Part shown: piece by piece, positions 46,201-54,014 of the stretch | Layout of the letters: every line of letters begins with the position of its first letter | Numbering within the stretch: the stretch's first letter is position 1 | NCBI GenBank assembly: GCA_016795035.1 | Contig: JAEUIT010000019.1 | Span: 1-64,000 of the forward strand | From: Phycisphaerae bacterium | GTDB lineage: Bacteria > Planctomycetota > Phycisphaerae > Phycisphaerales > SM1A02 | DNA length: 64,000 nucleotides | Direction of reading: 5' to 3' | Program-made: the position numbers and the translations under genes | The notes under the pieces: model-generated | The model's database searches: none | What the model was told of the DNA's origin: nothing | What the model saw: the letters and a program-made list of their open reading frames with translations, nothing else

Positions 46201-46406
46201 CGGCGTCGCAGCGGCGTCGCGACGCGCTCGGCGTCGACATTCCGCCGCGCGAGGTCGAGCGCTACGAGGAGGCCTTCGAGGCGGTCCGCGCGACGATGTC
46301 GGCAGGGGCCTTCGAGACGTCGTGGCACGACGGCGTCCTCCTATCCGACGACGAGGCGTCGGCGATCGTGGGCGCGTCGGAGTTCGACAGCGGCGCCGTC
46401 CAGTGA
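43227..46406 (+). CDS. Serine/threonine protein kinase fused to P-loop ATPase and TPR region
   Basis: 1059 aa. The kinase domain (about 41-325) has LLGGGGFGNVWLG, K72 in VAIKRL, catalytic HRDIKPANI (D164) and DWG in place of DFG at 194-196. APE is present as MAPEQ. A P-loop ATPase follows (Walker A GPSGCGKS, 374-381; Walker B LLLVLDNADG), with an NB-ARC-like plan (LGGLPRAIELVASRL). The C-terminal 350 residues are helical TPR-like repeats (RLLARRAK type, LEEALAIYRDLRDQLGVAQT). It should be cytosolic; no membrane helix is visible. Similar STAND-like kinases occur in planctomycetes and actinobacteria as regulators. GAGGAG precedes the ATG. Confidence 0.88.
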   Translation: MSNPSDDLTSDHGPSGEPVFGAVRSAADPSEIPAELESGRYRFVRLLGGGGFGNVWLGLDMKWSPGREVAIKRLRAELVRHPDWRAMHSDALAGRLRSPHVAQIYDIVKDGEGLALVMEYVAGMTLRERIVQSGRLTVDETMRVGRAVAHALDEAHSKRIIHRDIKPANIMIADDVGSPGGGRQIDEKAVKVVDWGLALGVPQWNRSLGELPFGDDDTRWLPADGQLRFAGTAEYMAPEQFEGHVDRQADVWAYGCLLYECLVGERAFQGRGPDLLRKIAEAAVDFSPLPPSTPQRLRTLIELCLQPEPRRRLRDIASVFAFLGDETAQRVVRVEARSPKDLLPLQPPSAVLRTELVASAVDAVRDSALVALSGPSGCGKSWIATRVARAMLDPASGQRLGAGAARVDLVGIDDVKTAIARIAAVLREIDGDRSDAVDAESLRQRILRVAADGLLLVLDNADGVMRELPDLLRGVLAPGLRVVATARRSPTHPAWTVVRVPPLTCPGDVRGQEGVMSAAALRGFESVQLFTMRAKAARRSFELTNENAAAVAETCRRLGGLPRAIELVASRLGFLAPDEVVARLPQLVRPLVADSALPAGDTLARTVQWSIDSTTPDERLLLERLSVFEGSWTLASVEDVCCDERLPAAALHELLNGLVDLGLVQEESGVTRPRFRVLEFVRDQCRQRLATPERSDEAAALRSRHLARFRELASEAPPVNDWGHRVPRSAQRLELEHELDDCRAAIEWGIASPLQLEAVADLAIDMQDHWYQRGRYRQGIDLVQSVLAAWGDRGDVRQVRLLAARAKLFWARDARAAHDGYLRALALQRARVTTSDVRDAPIERTRMARLLQNVGLTAQQTDALAESRPALEEALAIYRDLRDQLGVAQTRFAIGLLDLFEGKLPEARVEFDSALPTVRESGDSVLLGAIYQYKGRLELACGRLAESIRWCRDALAMRRAAYEPAGVADSLRLAGEIAVARGLPRVAVRLFAASQRRRDALGVDIPPREVERYEEAFEAVRATMSAGAFETSWHDGVLLSDDEASAIVGASEFDSGAVQ

Positions 46407-46585
46407 GTCGTTAGCCGGGCGGCCGGCCTCGCGAGGGGATCGCCGGCGGCAGCAACGCGGAGCGCAGTTTCCGCCGAAACGTGGAGATTCTTCGCGCCCG
46501 CCTCACCATGAGGGGGTTTTCCCCGGGGCAACTGTCGGTAGTGTGCCCACGTCATCGCCGTCGCCCCTCTCCGGAGTCAGCGCCC

Positions 46586-47068
46586 ATGCCAGCCCACGGT
46601 CCGAACCCCGGCTCCGGATTCCGGAACTTCCTCTTCCTCGTGGCAGTGTTCGCGGCCGCATTCGGCGGCGGGTACGCGGGCGTCAAATGGGGCACGCCGA
46701 AGCTCGAGAAGCCCGACGGGCCGCTGATCCCGTACGTCGGCACCGCCGGAGTTCCCGTGAAGGTCGAGCTCGCGCCGCCGACGGCCGTCTTCACGAAGGG
46801 GCTCACGCCGCCCAGCTCGACCACGCTGAAACTCTCGGGCGGAGCGAACCCCGTGATGCTGCGAGTGAAGCAGAGCGGATCGGCGCTCGTCGGCTTGCCG
46901 GTCGACCTCGACATCGGCGCGAACGGCAACGCATCGATCGACCTCGTCCTGAGCCCCGACGCACCGACAGGCAGCTTCTACGTCACCCTCGTCGTGCTCG
47001 AGAAGAACACGGACGGCGCGTGGATCGAGACCGACAAGCAGAAGATCATCACCTTCACCGTCCAGTGA
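46586..47068 (+). CDS. Membrane-anchored protein of the TAGVPVKV family, member 1
   Basis: 160 aa. An N-terminal helix (FLFLVAVFAAAFGGGYAGV) anchors or exports it. The rest is beta-rich. TAGVPVKVELAPPTA begins the first strand and TGSFYVTLVVLEKN / KIITFTVQ end it, like an Ig or cohesin-like fold. Members 2 and 3 follow at 47110 and 47893 with the same motif. It lies 180 bases after the kinase gene. The larger frame that opens at 46481 adds an Arg-rich leader and is rejected. Confidence 0.55.
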   Translation: MPAHGPNPGSGFRNFLFLVAVFAAAFGGGYAGVKWGTPKLEKPDGPLIPYVGTAGVPVKVELAPPTAVFTKGLTPPSSTTLKLSGGANPVMLRVKQSGSALVGLPVDLDIGANGNASIDLVLSPDAPTGSFYVTLVVLEKNTDGAWIETDKQKIITFTVQ

Positions 47069-47109
47069 CCGCCTCTCCACGTTGCAGCAAACGCCCCCGA
47101 GATCCCGCC

Positions 47110-47859
47110 ATGCGATCGACCCGACTCCTGATGACGCTCGTCGTTGCAGCCGCTGCAGTCCTGCCCGCATGCAACACGGTGCCGCCGGCGTCAGCCCCTC
47201 CAACGAAGGGCCCTGGCACGCAGACCGCCGGAGTGCCGGTCAAGGTGACCATTCCGAGTCAGATTGCCCCGGGCGCGAGCTTCCCGATCATGATCGAGTT
47301 CGACGGATGGGAGCGACCTGGTGGTCCGTTTGAGCTTTCCTATTCGGACGAGTCGCTGCTCGACGCTCCCGTTCGCAACCATATGGCGACCTCGAAGTTC
47401 ACGGTCGTCTACGCGAGGGCTGCGAGCAATGTGACGGATCGGCGTCCGCTGGTGGTGACGGCGAAGGCCAATCTTCGATCGAAGGACTCGAACGCGGCGA
47501 CGGTCGGTTCGAGCCGTTCGGCTGCGGAGTCGAGGTCGGCAGCGCTCACCGTCGACCTCGGCCCATTGACCGCCGGCGTTCCCGTCAAGGTCGAGTTGGA
47601 CGACGCGCTTCCGGGCGAACTCGTGACCGGGACGGTCGAGATGAAGAACTTCCAAAGCGCCGGGCAGGTGCGATTTGAGTATCTCGGCACCGAGGGAGTG
47701 CTCGTTCGCGCCCCGCAACGGTGGCGGGCCAGCGCCAGCGTCTGGAAGTTCCAAGTCCGAGTTCGCCCGAACGCCGCGGTCGATTCCGTCTGCATCATCG
47801 GCGCCTACACGAAGAGCGACATGTCCGACATTGTTTGGGGCACGTTCACCGTACGTTGA
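47110..47859 (+). CDS. Lipoprotein of the TAGVPVKV family, member 2 (two motif copies)
   Basis: 249 aa lipoprotein: lipobox VLPACN after a hydrophobic signal. TAGVPVKV occurs twice, near residue 38 (TAGVPVKVTIPSQIAPG) and near 156 (TAGVPVKVELDDALPG), so two beta-sandwich domains are likely. The second domain ends ...KFQVRVRPN and WGTFTVR. It is separated from member 1 by 41 bases and from member 3 by 33. Function unknown; probably attached to the outer or inner membrane. Confidence 0.6.
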   Translation: MRSTRLLMTLVVAAAAVLPACNTVPPASAPPTKGPGTQTAGVPVKVTIPSQIAPGASFPIMIEFDGWERPGGPFELSYSDESLLDAPVRNHMATSKFTVVYARAASNVTDRRPLVVTAKANLRSKDSNAATVGSSRSAAESRSAALTVDLGPLTAGVPVKVELDDALPGELVTGTVEMKNFQSAGQVRFEYLGTEGVLVRAPQRWRASASVWKFQVRVRPNAAVDSVCIIGAYTKSDMSDIVWGTFTVR

Positions 47860-47892
47860 GCCATTGTCCGCAACCCAGGGATCAGAGACTCC

Positions 47893-48612
47893 ATGACACG
47901 CACCCTCGCCCTCGTCGCACTCGTCGTTGCAGCCGGACTGCTCCTGTCGGCGTGTGCGGCGGAAACCCGCAGCGGCGGTGCCGAGCCTTCGGGACGTGAC
48001 GACCAGCGGATCCTCACGGCCGGCGTTCCCGTCAAGGTCTCGTTGCCGCCCGAAGTGCCTTCAGGCACCGAGTTCCCGATCGTCATCACGTTCAGCGGGA
48101 TGTCGACGGGGGGCGGCCGGTACGCGCTCTTCTATCAGCCCGAGTCGCCGCTCACCATCGGCGTGACGTACGAATGGGCCTCGACGTCGCCGTTAGTCAG
48201 GACGGCGCGAGCGAAGCCGGCACGACCGCAGGACGATGACGTGACGATCGCGGCAGCGACGGAAAAAGGCATCGCCCACGAGACCACGCGGGTCAAGAAA
48301 CATGTCACGGCGCCGTCGAGTAGCGCTGGCAGGGTCATGGCCGTCAGTAGCGCGGATGTCGGGCGCGGCATGCAGGCGACCGTCACCGTCACCATGACGG
48401 ACTTCCACAGCAAGGCCGGCGCCATTGCCACCCTCGTGAGCTCAGACCCGCGCCTCGACCGCAGGACGCTGCAGCAGACTGCGAGCGGCGCCTCCTGGAG
48501 TTTCACGTTCGACGTGCCGGCGGATGCGAAGCCGGGCGACGTTGTCGTGGTCGGCGTCTCCGTACTCTCGGATCGCAGCGACGTCCAATGGGCCACGATC
48601 CGAGTGAAGTGA
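47893..48612 (+). CDS. Lipoprotein of the TAGVPVKV family, member 3
   Basis: 239 aa. Signal and lipobox: LVALVVAAGLLLSACAAE. TAGVPVKVSLPPEVPSGTEFPIVITFSG starts the beta domain, followed by a second region (GRMQATV TVTMTDFHSKAG type) resembling the second half of member 2 and ending VQWATIRVK. The start ATG has weak upstream purines only. It converges on lepA with 16 bases between stops. The signal-peptide codons contain a CGTTGCAG copy (47925). Confidence 0.6.
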   Translation: MTRTLALVALVVAAGLLLSACAAETRSGGAEPSGRDDQRILTAGVPVKVSLPPEVPSGTEFPIVITFSGMSTGGGRYALFYQPESPLTIGVTYEWASTSPLVRTARAKPARPQDDDVTIAAATEKGIAHETTRVKKHVTAPSSSAGRVMAVSSADVGRGMQATVTVTMTDFHSKAGAIATLVSSDPRLDRRTLQQTASGASWSFTFDVPADAKPGDVVVVGVSVLSDRSDVQWATIRVK

Positions 48613-48628
48613 CCTCCGTCGCCGGACG

Positions 48629-50443
48629 TCAGTCTCCCTGATCGAGCACGGCCATGAAGGCTTCCTGCGGGATGGAGACGACGCCAATCGTCTTCATGCG
48701 CTTCTTGCCTTCCTTCTGCTTCTCGAGGAGCTTGCGCTTGCGGCTGATGTCGCCGCCGTAGCACTTCGCGGTGACGTTCTTGCGGAGCGCGCTGATCGAT
48801 TCGCGGGCGATGACCTTGCCGCCGATCGCCGCCTGCAACGGGATCTCGAACTGGTGGCGGTCGATCTGCTTCTTCAGCTTCTGGAGGATGCAGCGGCTGC
48901 GATACTCGGCGTTCGAGCGATGGCAGATGAGGGACAGCGCCTCGACCGTCTCGCCGTTGACGAGGATCACGACCTTCACGAGGTTCTCCTCGCGATAGTC
49001 GAGGATCTCGTAGTCCATCGTGCCGTAGCCGCGGGTGATCGACTTCAGCTTGTCGTAGAAGTCGTAGATGATCTCGGCGAGCGGAAGCTCGTAGTCGAGG
49101 ATCTGCCGGTCGTCGGAGAGGAACTTCTGCGCCTTGAACGTGCCGCGGCGCGTCTCGCAGAGTTTCATCAGATCGCCGATGCAATCCTGCGGGCAGATGA
49201 TCTCGAGCTTCACGATCGGCTCGCGGATCGACTTGACCTTCGACAGGTCGGGCAAGTCCGCGGGATTGTGGATCTCGATCGTCGAGCCGTCGTTCATGTC
49301 GACGAGGTACGAGACGGTCGGCGCCGTCTGCACGATCTCGACGCCGCCTTCGCGCTCGAGCCGCTCCTGGATGATGTCCATGTGCAGGAGGCCGAGGAAG
49401 CCGCAGCGGAAGCCGAAACCTAACGCCTCGCTGTGCTCGACCTCGAACGTGAAGCTTGCATCGTTGAGATGGAGCTTCTCGATCGCCTCGCGCAGGGCTT
49501 CGAAGTCGCCCTTCTTGCCGCTCGAGCCGTCCGCGCCGGCGCTCGCCGGGTAGAAGTCGCAGAAGACCATCTGCTTCGGCTCCTTGTAGCCGGGCAGCGC
49601 CGCGTCGGCGGGTTCGTACTCGAGCGTGATCGTGTCGCCGACGCGCACGTCGCCGAGCGACTTGATCGCGCCGCACATGTAACCCACTTCGGCGGTGTCG
49701 AGCGAATCGACCTTCTTGATGAACGGCGTGTAGCGGCCGAGTTCGGTGACGAAGAACGTGCGGCCCGTTCCCATCATCCGGATCTTGTCGCCCATCTTGA
49801 TCTTCCCGTCGAAGACGCGGAAGTAGACGACGACGCCCTTGTAGTCGTCGTAGTGGCTGTCGAAGATGAGCGCCCGCAATTTCGACGTTTCAGCCGCGCG
49901 CGGGGCGGGCAGCCGGTCGCAGATCGCGTCGAGGAGTTCGGGAATGCCGCGGCCGGTCTTCGCGCTCACGAGGATGCAGTCCTCGGCGCGGAACCCGAAG
50001 ACTTGCTCGATCTCCATCGCGACCTTGTCCGGGTCGGCGGCGGGGAGATCGATCTTGTTGATGACCGGGATGAGCTCGAGGCCGTTGGCAACGGCGAGAT
50101 AGGCGTTCGCGACGGTCTGTGCCTGCACGCCCTGCGTCGAGTCGACGACGAGGACGGCGCCTTCGCACGCGGTCAACGCGCGCGAGACCTCGTAGGCGAA
50201 GTCGACGTGCCCGGGCGTATCGATGAAGTTGAGCTGGTAGTTCTCGCCCTTGTGGGTGTGGTAGACCGTGACCGCGCTCGCCTTGATCGTGATGCCGCGC
50301 TCGCGCTCGAGATCCATCGAGTCGAGGAGCTGGGCCTTCGCCTCACGGTCGCTGACCGCCTTCGTGGCTTGCAGGAGTCGGTCGGCCAGGGTGCTTTTCC
50401 CGTGGTCGATGTGGGCGATGATGGAGAAGTTTCGGATAGGCAC
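48629..50443 (-). CDS. lepA: Elongation factor 4
   Basis: 604 aa, family length. Ribosomal GTPase that back-translocates or remodels stalled ribosomes. GTG start, PIRNFSIIAHIDHGKSTLADR with the G1 loop; DTPGHVDF and NKIDLP are G3 and G4. C-terminal CTD (KKQIDRHQFEIPLQAAIGGKVIARE and GDISRKRKLLEKQKEGKKRMK) is diagnostic for LepA. It is divergent from the membrane protein at 50551 only in the sense that both are minus; lepA lies downstream of it by about 100 bases. Confidence 0.97.
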   Translation of the reverse strand: MPIRNFSIIAHIDHGKSTLADRLLQATKAVSDREAKAQLLDSMDLERERGITIKASAVTVYHTHKGENYQLNFIDTPGHVDFAYEVSRALTACEGAVLVVDSTQGVQAQTVANAYLAVANGLELIPVINKIDLPAADPDKVAMEIEQVFGFRAEDCILVSAKTGRGIPELLDAICDRLPAPRAAETSKLRALIFDSHYDDYKGVVVYFRVFDGKIKMGDKIRMMGTGRTFFVTELGRYTPFIKKVDSLDTAEVGYMCGAIKSLGDVRVGDTITLEYEPADAALPGYKEPKQMVFCDFYPASAGADGSSGKKGDFEALREAIEKLHLNDASFTFEVEHSEALGFGFRCGFLGLLHMDIIQERLEREGGVEIVQTAPTVSYLVDMNDGSTIEIHNPADLPDLSKVKSIREPIVKLEIICPQDCIGDLMKLCETRRGTFKAQKFLSDDRQILDYELPLAEIIYDFYDKLKSITRGYGTMDYEILDYREENLVKVVILVNGETVEALSLICHRSNAEYRSRCILQKLKKQIDRHQFEIPLQAAIGGKVIARESISALRKNVTAKCYGGDISRKRKLLEKQKEGKKRMKTIGVVSIPQEAFMAVLDQGD

Positions 50444-50550
50444 GGGAGGGCGACCGCGATCGGCGGCGAGAGTCCCGCATCATACCGGCACGCCCGTCGC
50501 CGCCGCGATCCTTGCGAGTCGTATCCGTCGACGAGCCGTCGGCCGTCGTT

Positions 50551-51015
50551 TCACGCACGTGGCCGGGCCAAGTCTGCGGCGTGGGCCCCGCATTCGCCGC
50601 ACGTCGAGGGAAGCCCGGACGGCGGAAGGAGATGCCCGCACCGCTCGCAGACCCGGATGCCGCGATTTCGCATGGCCGAGCGGACGAAGGGGCCGTACGA
50701 CCGGTTCATCGCCACGACGAAGGTGACGTGCTGGACGAGGAGATATGCGGCCCCGACCACGAGCGCCGCGACGAGTCCGCCGGTGGTCGACAGGATCCCG
50801 GCCAGATCCTTTGTCGTCGCCTCGACGACCAAGATTCCCGCAACGAGCACGAGGGTGGGCAGGAGGGAGAGGACGCAGAACGACGCGATCGCCCGTGGCG
50901 AGCGAAGCATGCCGAGGTTCGCCTTCCAGTGGAGCGAGAGCTGCTCACGGAGGGGCGGCGCGAACGACGGATCGTGGAAGCTCGGCCACCAGATCGATCG
51001 AAGGCGGTCGCTCAT
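50551..51015 (-). CDS. Small membrane protein with C-terminal zinc ribbon
   Basis: 154 aa. Two hydrophobic helices (FCVLSLLPTLVLVAGILVVEA and LVAALVVGAAYLLVQHVTFVVA), then a zinc ribbon: CERCGH and CGECGA near the C-terminus. It reverses the order seen in the proteins at 12022 and 27714. Its ATG overlaps the stop of the gene upstream (ATGA), so the two are translationally coupled. Function unknown. Confidence 0.55.
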   Translation of the reverse strand: MSDRLRSIWWPSFHDPSFAPPLREQLSLHWKANLGMLRSPRAIASFCVLSLLPTLVLVAGILVVEATTKDLAGILSTTGGLVAALVVGAAYLLVQHVTFVVAMNRSYGPFVRSAMRNRGIRVCERCGHLLPPSGLPSTCGECGAHAADLARPRA

Positions 51016-51917
51016 CGAGTCGGCGGAGCGGAGCCGGGCGTCGACGGCGTTGCGGGCGCGGCCGGAGCCGCGTCACTCGGCGTTGCAGGCGCTGCGGCGC
51101 CCGAACTCGGCGTTGCAGCCGGCTTCTCGACCGTCTCGATGACGCGATCGAGCGTGCCTTCGATGCCGCGGAGCCGCATGTACGGACGGCCGGTGTCGTC
51201 GCGCGTGGGTTCAAAGAGCGAGCGCGCGATCGACGGCGAATCGGGCGTGAGTTCGACGCGGCCGTCCTTCAAGCGCCACGAGCCCTGATGGCTCGCGATC
51301 ACGACGGGGCGCTCGTCGCCCGACTTCGCCGGAACGACGTAGCGGTAGCGCAACGATGGCTTCAACTCGAGCGTTCCGCCTTGACCGAGCCAGAGACCGA
51401 TGACGAAGTCTTCCTCGACGAGCGGCGGCGCGTCGATGCGGACCATCGGCGCGAACTTGCGCACCGTCACCTGGGTCGAGCTGCCTTCCTTCGTGAGAAC
51501 GATTCGCGTGCGCGCTTCCTTCCGCGCCGAGTACGGCTCGAGCCAGAGCGTCGCGTAGTTCTGCCGCACCCAGCGGCCGACTTCGAGCGGCTTCTCGAAA
51601 CGGTTCTGCGTCGCGAAGAGGCGGTACATGCCTTCGGGCGTGAGTTCGAGGAGTTGCGCGCCGTTCGTCCACCAGCCTTCGACGGGCTCGGGCGCCTCGG
51701 GGTCGATCTTGAGCCGCGTGTCGACGGGCGGCGACGGCGCCTTTTCCTGCGTGGCGTCGGGCGCGGCGGCGCCGCCGTCCGTCGACTCCTGGGCCACGCC
51801 GACGGACGTCAGCGCGGCTGCAACGAGGAGCGCGAAGGCGGAACGAACCGAAAGACGACGCGGCGAGGTCCGTACGCGAGCAACGGTCGGCGCGGGCGTC
51901 GGCTCAAGAGTCGGCAT
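51012..51917 (-). CDS. Secreted hypothetical protein
   Basis: 301 aa. Signal segment AFALLVAAALTSVGVAQE near residues 28-45, so the first 27 residues are a basic cytosolic leader. A beta-rich domain follows (WTNGAQLLELTPEGMYRLF, LEVGRWVRQNYATLWLEPY, SWRLKDGRVELTPDSP). The C-terminal 40 residues are Ala/Pro/Thr-rich and carry two CGTTGCAG copies. No known domain. The ATG at 51917 is supported by GGAG only weakly; the frame opens 80 codons further upstream. Confidence 0.5.
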   Translation of the reverse strand: MPTLEPTPAPTVARVRTSPRRLSVRSAFALLVAAALTSVGVAQESTDGGAAAPDATQEKAPSPPVDTRLKIDPEAPEPVEGWWTNGAQLLELTPEGMYRLFATQNRFEKPLEVGRWVRQNYATLWLEPYSARKEARTRIVLTKEGSSTQVTVRKFAPMVRIDAPPLVEEDFVIGLWLGQGGTLELKPSLRYRYVVPAKSGDERPVVIASHQGSWRLKDGRVELTPDSPSIARSLFEPTRDDTGRPYMRLRGIEGTLDRVIETVEKPAATPSSGAAAPATPSDAAPAAPATPSTPGSAPPTR

Positions 51918-52145
51918 TGGTGGGGCTCCGAGAAAATCGTCTAGGGCAGCAACTCGAACGGCGGCCATCGTACGTACGCGGCTTCGCCAAGGATCCCCAC
52001 AGATCACTTGTATCTTCCATTGTGGCGCGTGACCGAGTGCCGTATGGTGCAGACGGCGACGTGGGGTCGGACCTACTCGCCGCGCTGCGCAGCGAGGCGG
52101 CGGAGCCGAGCCACTGGCTCGACGGCATCGGAATGGATGGCCACC

Positions 52146-53810
52146 ATGTCGAAGCACTCGGAGTCAGGAGAGGGCACGTTGGCGACGCGGCCGAGCGCGG
52201 GTGCGGCGGAGATGCCGCTGGCGTCGCTTGAGCGGCGACTCTTCGTGGGCGGCCCCGTTGCCGTCTTCCGCTGGGTCGCGGTCCCCGGTTGGCCGGTCGA
52301 GTACGTCTCGCCCAACATCGCGGGGATCTTCGGCCACACCGCCGACGACTTCCTCACGGGCCGCGTTTCGTACGCGTCGGTCGTCTACCCCGAGGACCTC
52401 TCGCGGGTCGCGGCGGAAGTGGCGGCGTTCAGCGCGTCGGGCGTGCCGTACTTCGAACAGGACTATCGCATCGTCCGCGCCGACGGAGAGGTGCGCTGGC
52501 TCTACGACTTCACCGCCGTCGTGCGCAACGAGCGCGGCGACATCACGCACTACGAAGGCTACGTTCTCGACATCACCGAGCGACGTCGCGCCGAGTCGGA
52601 GCGTCGAGAACTCGAAGTGCGCATGCATCAAACGCAGAAGCTCGAGAGCCTCGGCGTGCTGGCGGGCGGGATCGCGCACGACTTCAACAACCTTCTGGTG
52701 GGCGTGCTCGGCAACGCGGAGTTGGCGCTCGCGGAGACGCGCGAGGGGTCCTCGCTGCACGACGCAGTCGTTCGCATCCGAGCCGCGGCGCAGCGCGCGG
52801 CGGAGCTCGCCCAGCAGATGCTCGCCTACACGGGCCGGGCTGAGGCGCGGGCCGAGCGCATCGACGTGGGGGCTCTGGTGCGCGAGACCGTGTCCCTCCT
52901 CGGCGTCTCGCTCTCGGCGCGGGCGAAGGTCCGCTGTCGGGTCGAGCCCGGCCTTCCCGAGGTGCTCGGCGACGCCGTGCAGATCCGGCGGGTCGTCATG
53001 AACCTCCTCACCAATGCGTCGGACGCGCTTGGCGAGTCGGAAGGCTCGATCGAGGCGACGGCGAGTGCGATGACGCTCGGGCGTGGCGAGATCTCCACGT
53101 TTCAGGTCGGCCAGGCCATCGAGCCGGGTCTCTACGTCGCGGTCGACGTCCGCGACGACGGGTGCGGCATGTCCGACGAGACGGTCGCGCGAATGTTCGA
53201 TCCCTTCTTCACGACGAAGTTCGTCGGGCGAGGCCTAGGTCTCGCCTCTGCGCTGGGCATCGTCCGAGCGCACCGCGGCGCGATCCGCGTTCGGTCGACG
53301 CCCGGAAAGGGGACGTGGATCCGGGTTCTCCTTCCGTGTGCGTCCGAGCCGTCGGCGCCGACGTCCCGGTCGCCGATCCCGCAGGCCGACGTCGCCCCGC
53401 TCGACGGCGTGCGGCTTCTCGTCGTCGACGACGAGCCGATGGTGCGAGACGTCGTGGTCCGCTTCGCACTGTCGTTAGGCTGTACGGCGCGCGGTGCGGC
53501 GGACGGCGACGAGGCGATCGCGGTCCTCGCCGCAGCACCTGACGCGATCGACTGCGTGCTGATTGATGCGACGATGCCCGGTCGATCGGGCATCGAGACG
53601 CTCGCCGCGCTGCGCGAGCTGCGCCCCGGCCTGCCGGCCATCGTCATGAGCGGATTCGTGGACGCGGACCCGACCGCTGCGGCCGCGGGCCGAGGCGGCG
53701 GCGATCGTGAGCCGATCGGCGGGTTCCTGCAGAAGCCCTTCTCGCCCGACGATCTCGCCAGCGCGCTGCGCGTCGCCCTGTCGACGCAACGGGCTGCCGC
53801 CGAGTCGTAA
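52146..53810 (+). CDS. PAS-domain hybrid histidine kinase with receiver
   Basis: 554 aa, cytoplasmic. A PAS domain (about 35-150, PVEYVSPNIAGIFGHTADDFL ... VLDITERRRAE) leads to HisKA with the phosphoacceptor in AGGIAHDFNNLLVG, then the ATPase with VMNLLTNASDAL (N-box), DDGCGMSDE and GRGLGLASALGIVRAHRG. A C-terminal REC domain has VVDDEPMVRD, phosphoacceptor Asp in LIDATMPG and the Lys in LQKPFSP. No membrane helix. It stands 200 bases before the nos operon, on the same strand; whether it controls it is unknown. The start may be this ATG or the one nine bases earlier. Confidence 0.9.
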   Translation: MSKHSESGEGTLATRPSAGAAEMPLASLERRLFVGGPVAVFRWVAVPGWPVEYVSPNIAGIFGHTADDFLTGRVSYASVVYPEDLSRVAAEVAAFSASGVPYFEQDYRIVRADGEVRWLYDFTAVVRNERGDITHYEGYVLDITERRRAESERRELEVRMHQTQKLESLGVLAGGIAHDFNNLLVGVLGNAELALAETREGSSLHDAVVRIRAAAQRAAELAQQMLAYTGRAEARAERIDVGALVRETVSLLGVSLSARAKVRCRVEPGLPEVLGDAVQIRRVVMNLLTNASDALGESEGSIEATASAMTLGRGEISTFQVGQAIEPGLYVAVDVRDDGCGMSDETVARMFDPFFTTKFVGRGLGLASALGIVRAHRGAIRVRSTPGKGTWIRVLLPCASEPSAPTSRSPIPQADVAPLDGVRLLVVDDEPMVRDVVVRFALSLGCTARGAADGDEAIAVLAAAPDAIDCVLIDATMPGRSGIETLAALRELRPGLPAIVMSGFVDADPTAAAAGRGGGDREPIGGFLQKPFSPDDLASALRVALSTQRAAAES

Positions 53811-53934
53811 GTCGGTTTTCCAACGCCGATTGCGGACACACGCGGCGAAGCCCGCCGCGCCGCGGAAAGCGCCGAGAGCGGGGGGTGGGTCGCCTCGAAG
53901 CGAGTCGTCCGGGCGTTTCGTGCCGCCTTTCCTC

Positions 53935-53963
53935 TTGACGGACGGGCATAAGGGCGATATATC
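53935..53963 (+). promoter_or_regulatory. Candidate promoter of the nos operon
   Basis: TTGACG, 17-base spacer, TATATC, in a stretch clearly AT-richer than its surroundings. I looked for an FNR-type TTGAT-N4-ATCAA box and found none. The cytochrome start follows about 50 bases after the -10. Confidence 0.55.
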
Positions 53964-54014
53964 TATAAACAACCTCGGAAATGTGTTGCAGCCGGGGTGT
54001 ACCGCGAGGACCAC

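Noticed and set aside
43821..46328. An 835-codon minus-strand frame opposite the kinase
   Set aside because: Shadow of the kinase/ATPase gene; the kinase motifs on the plus strand are unmistakable.
53811..54014. FNR/DNR box before the nos operon
   Set aside because: TTGAC occurs but without the ATCAA partner at four-base spacing; the sequence fits a sigma-70 promoter better.
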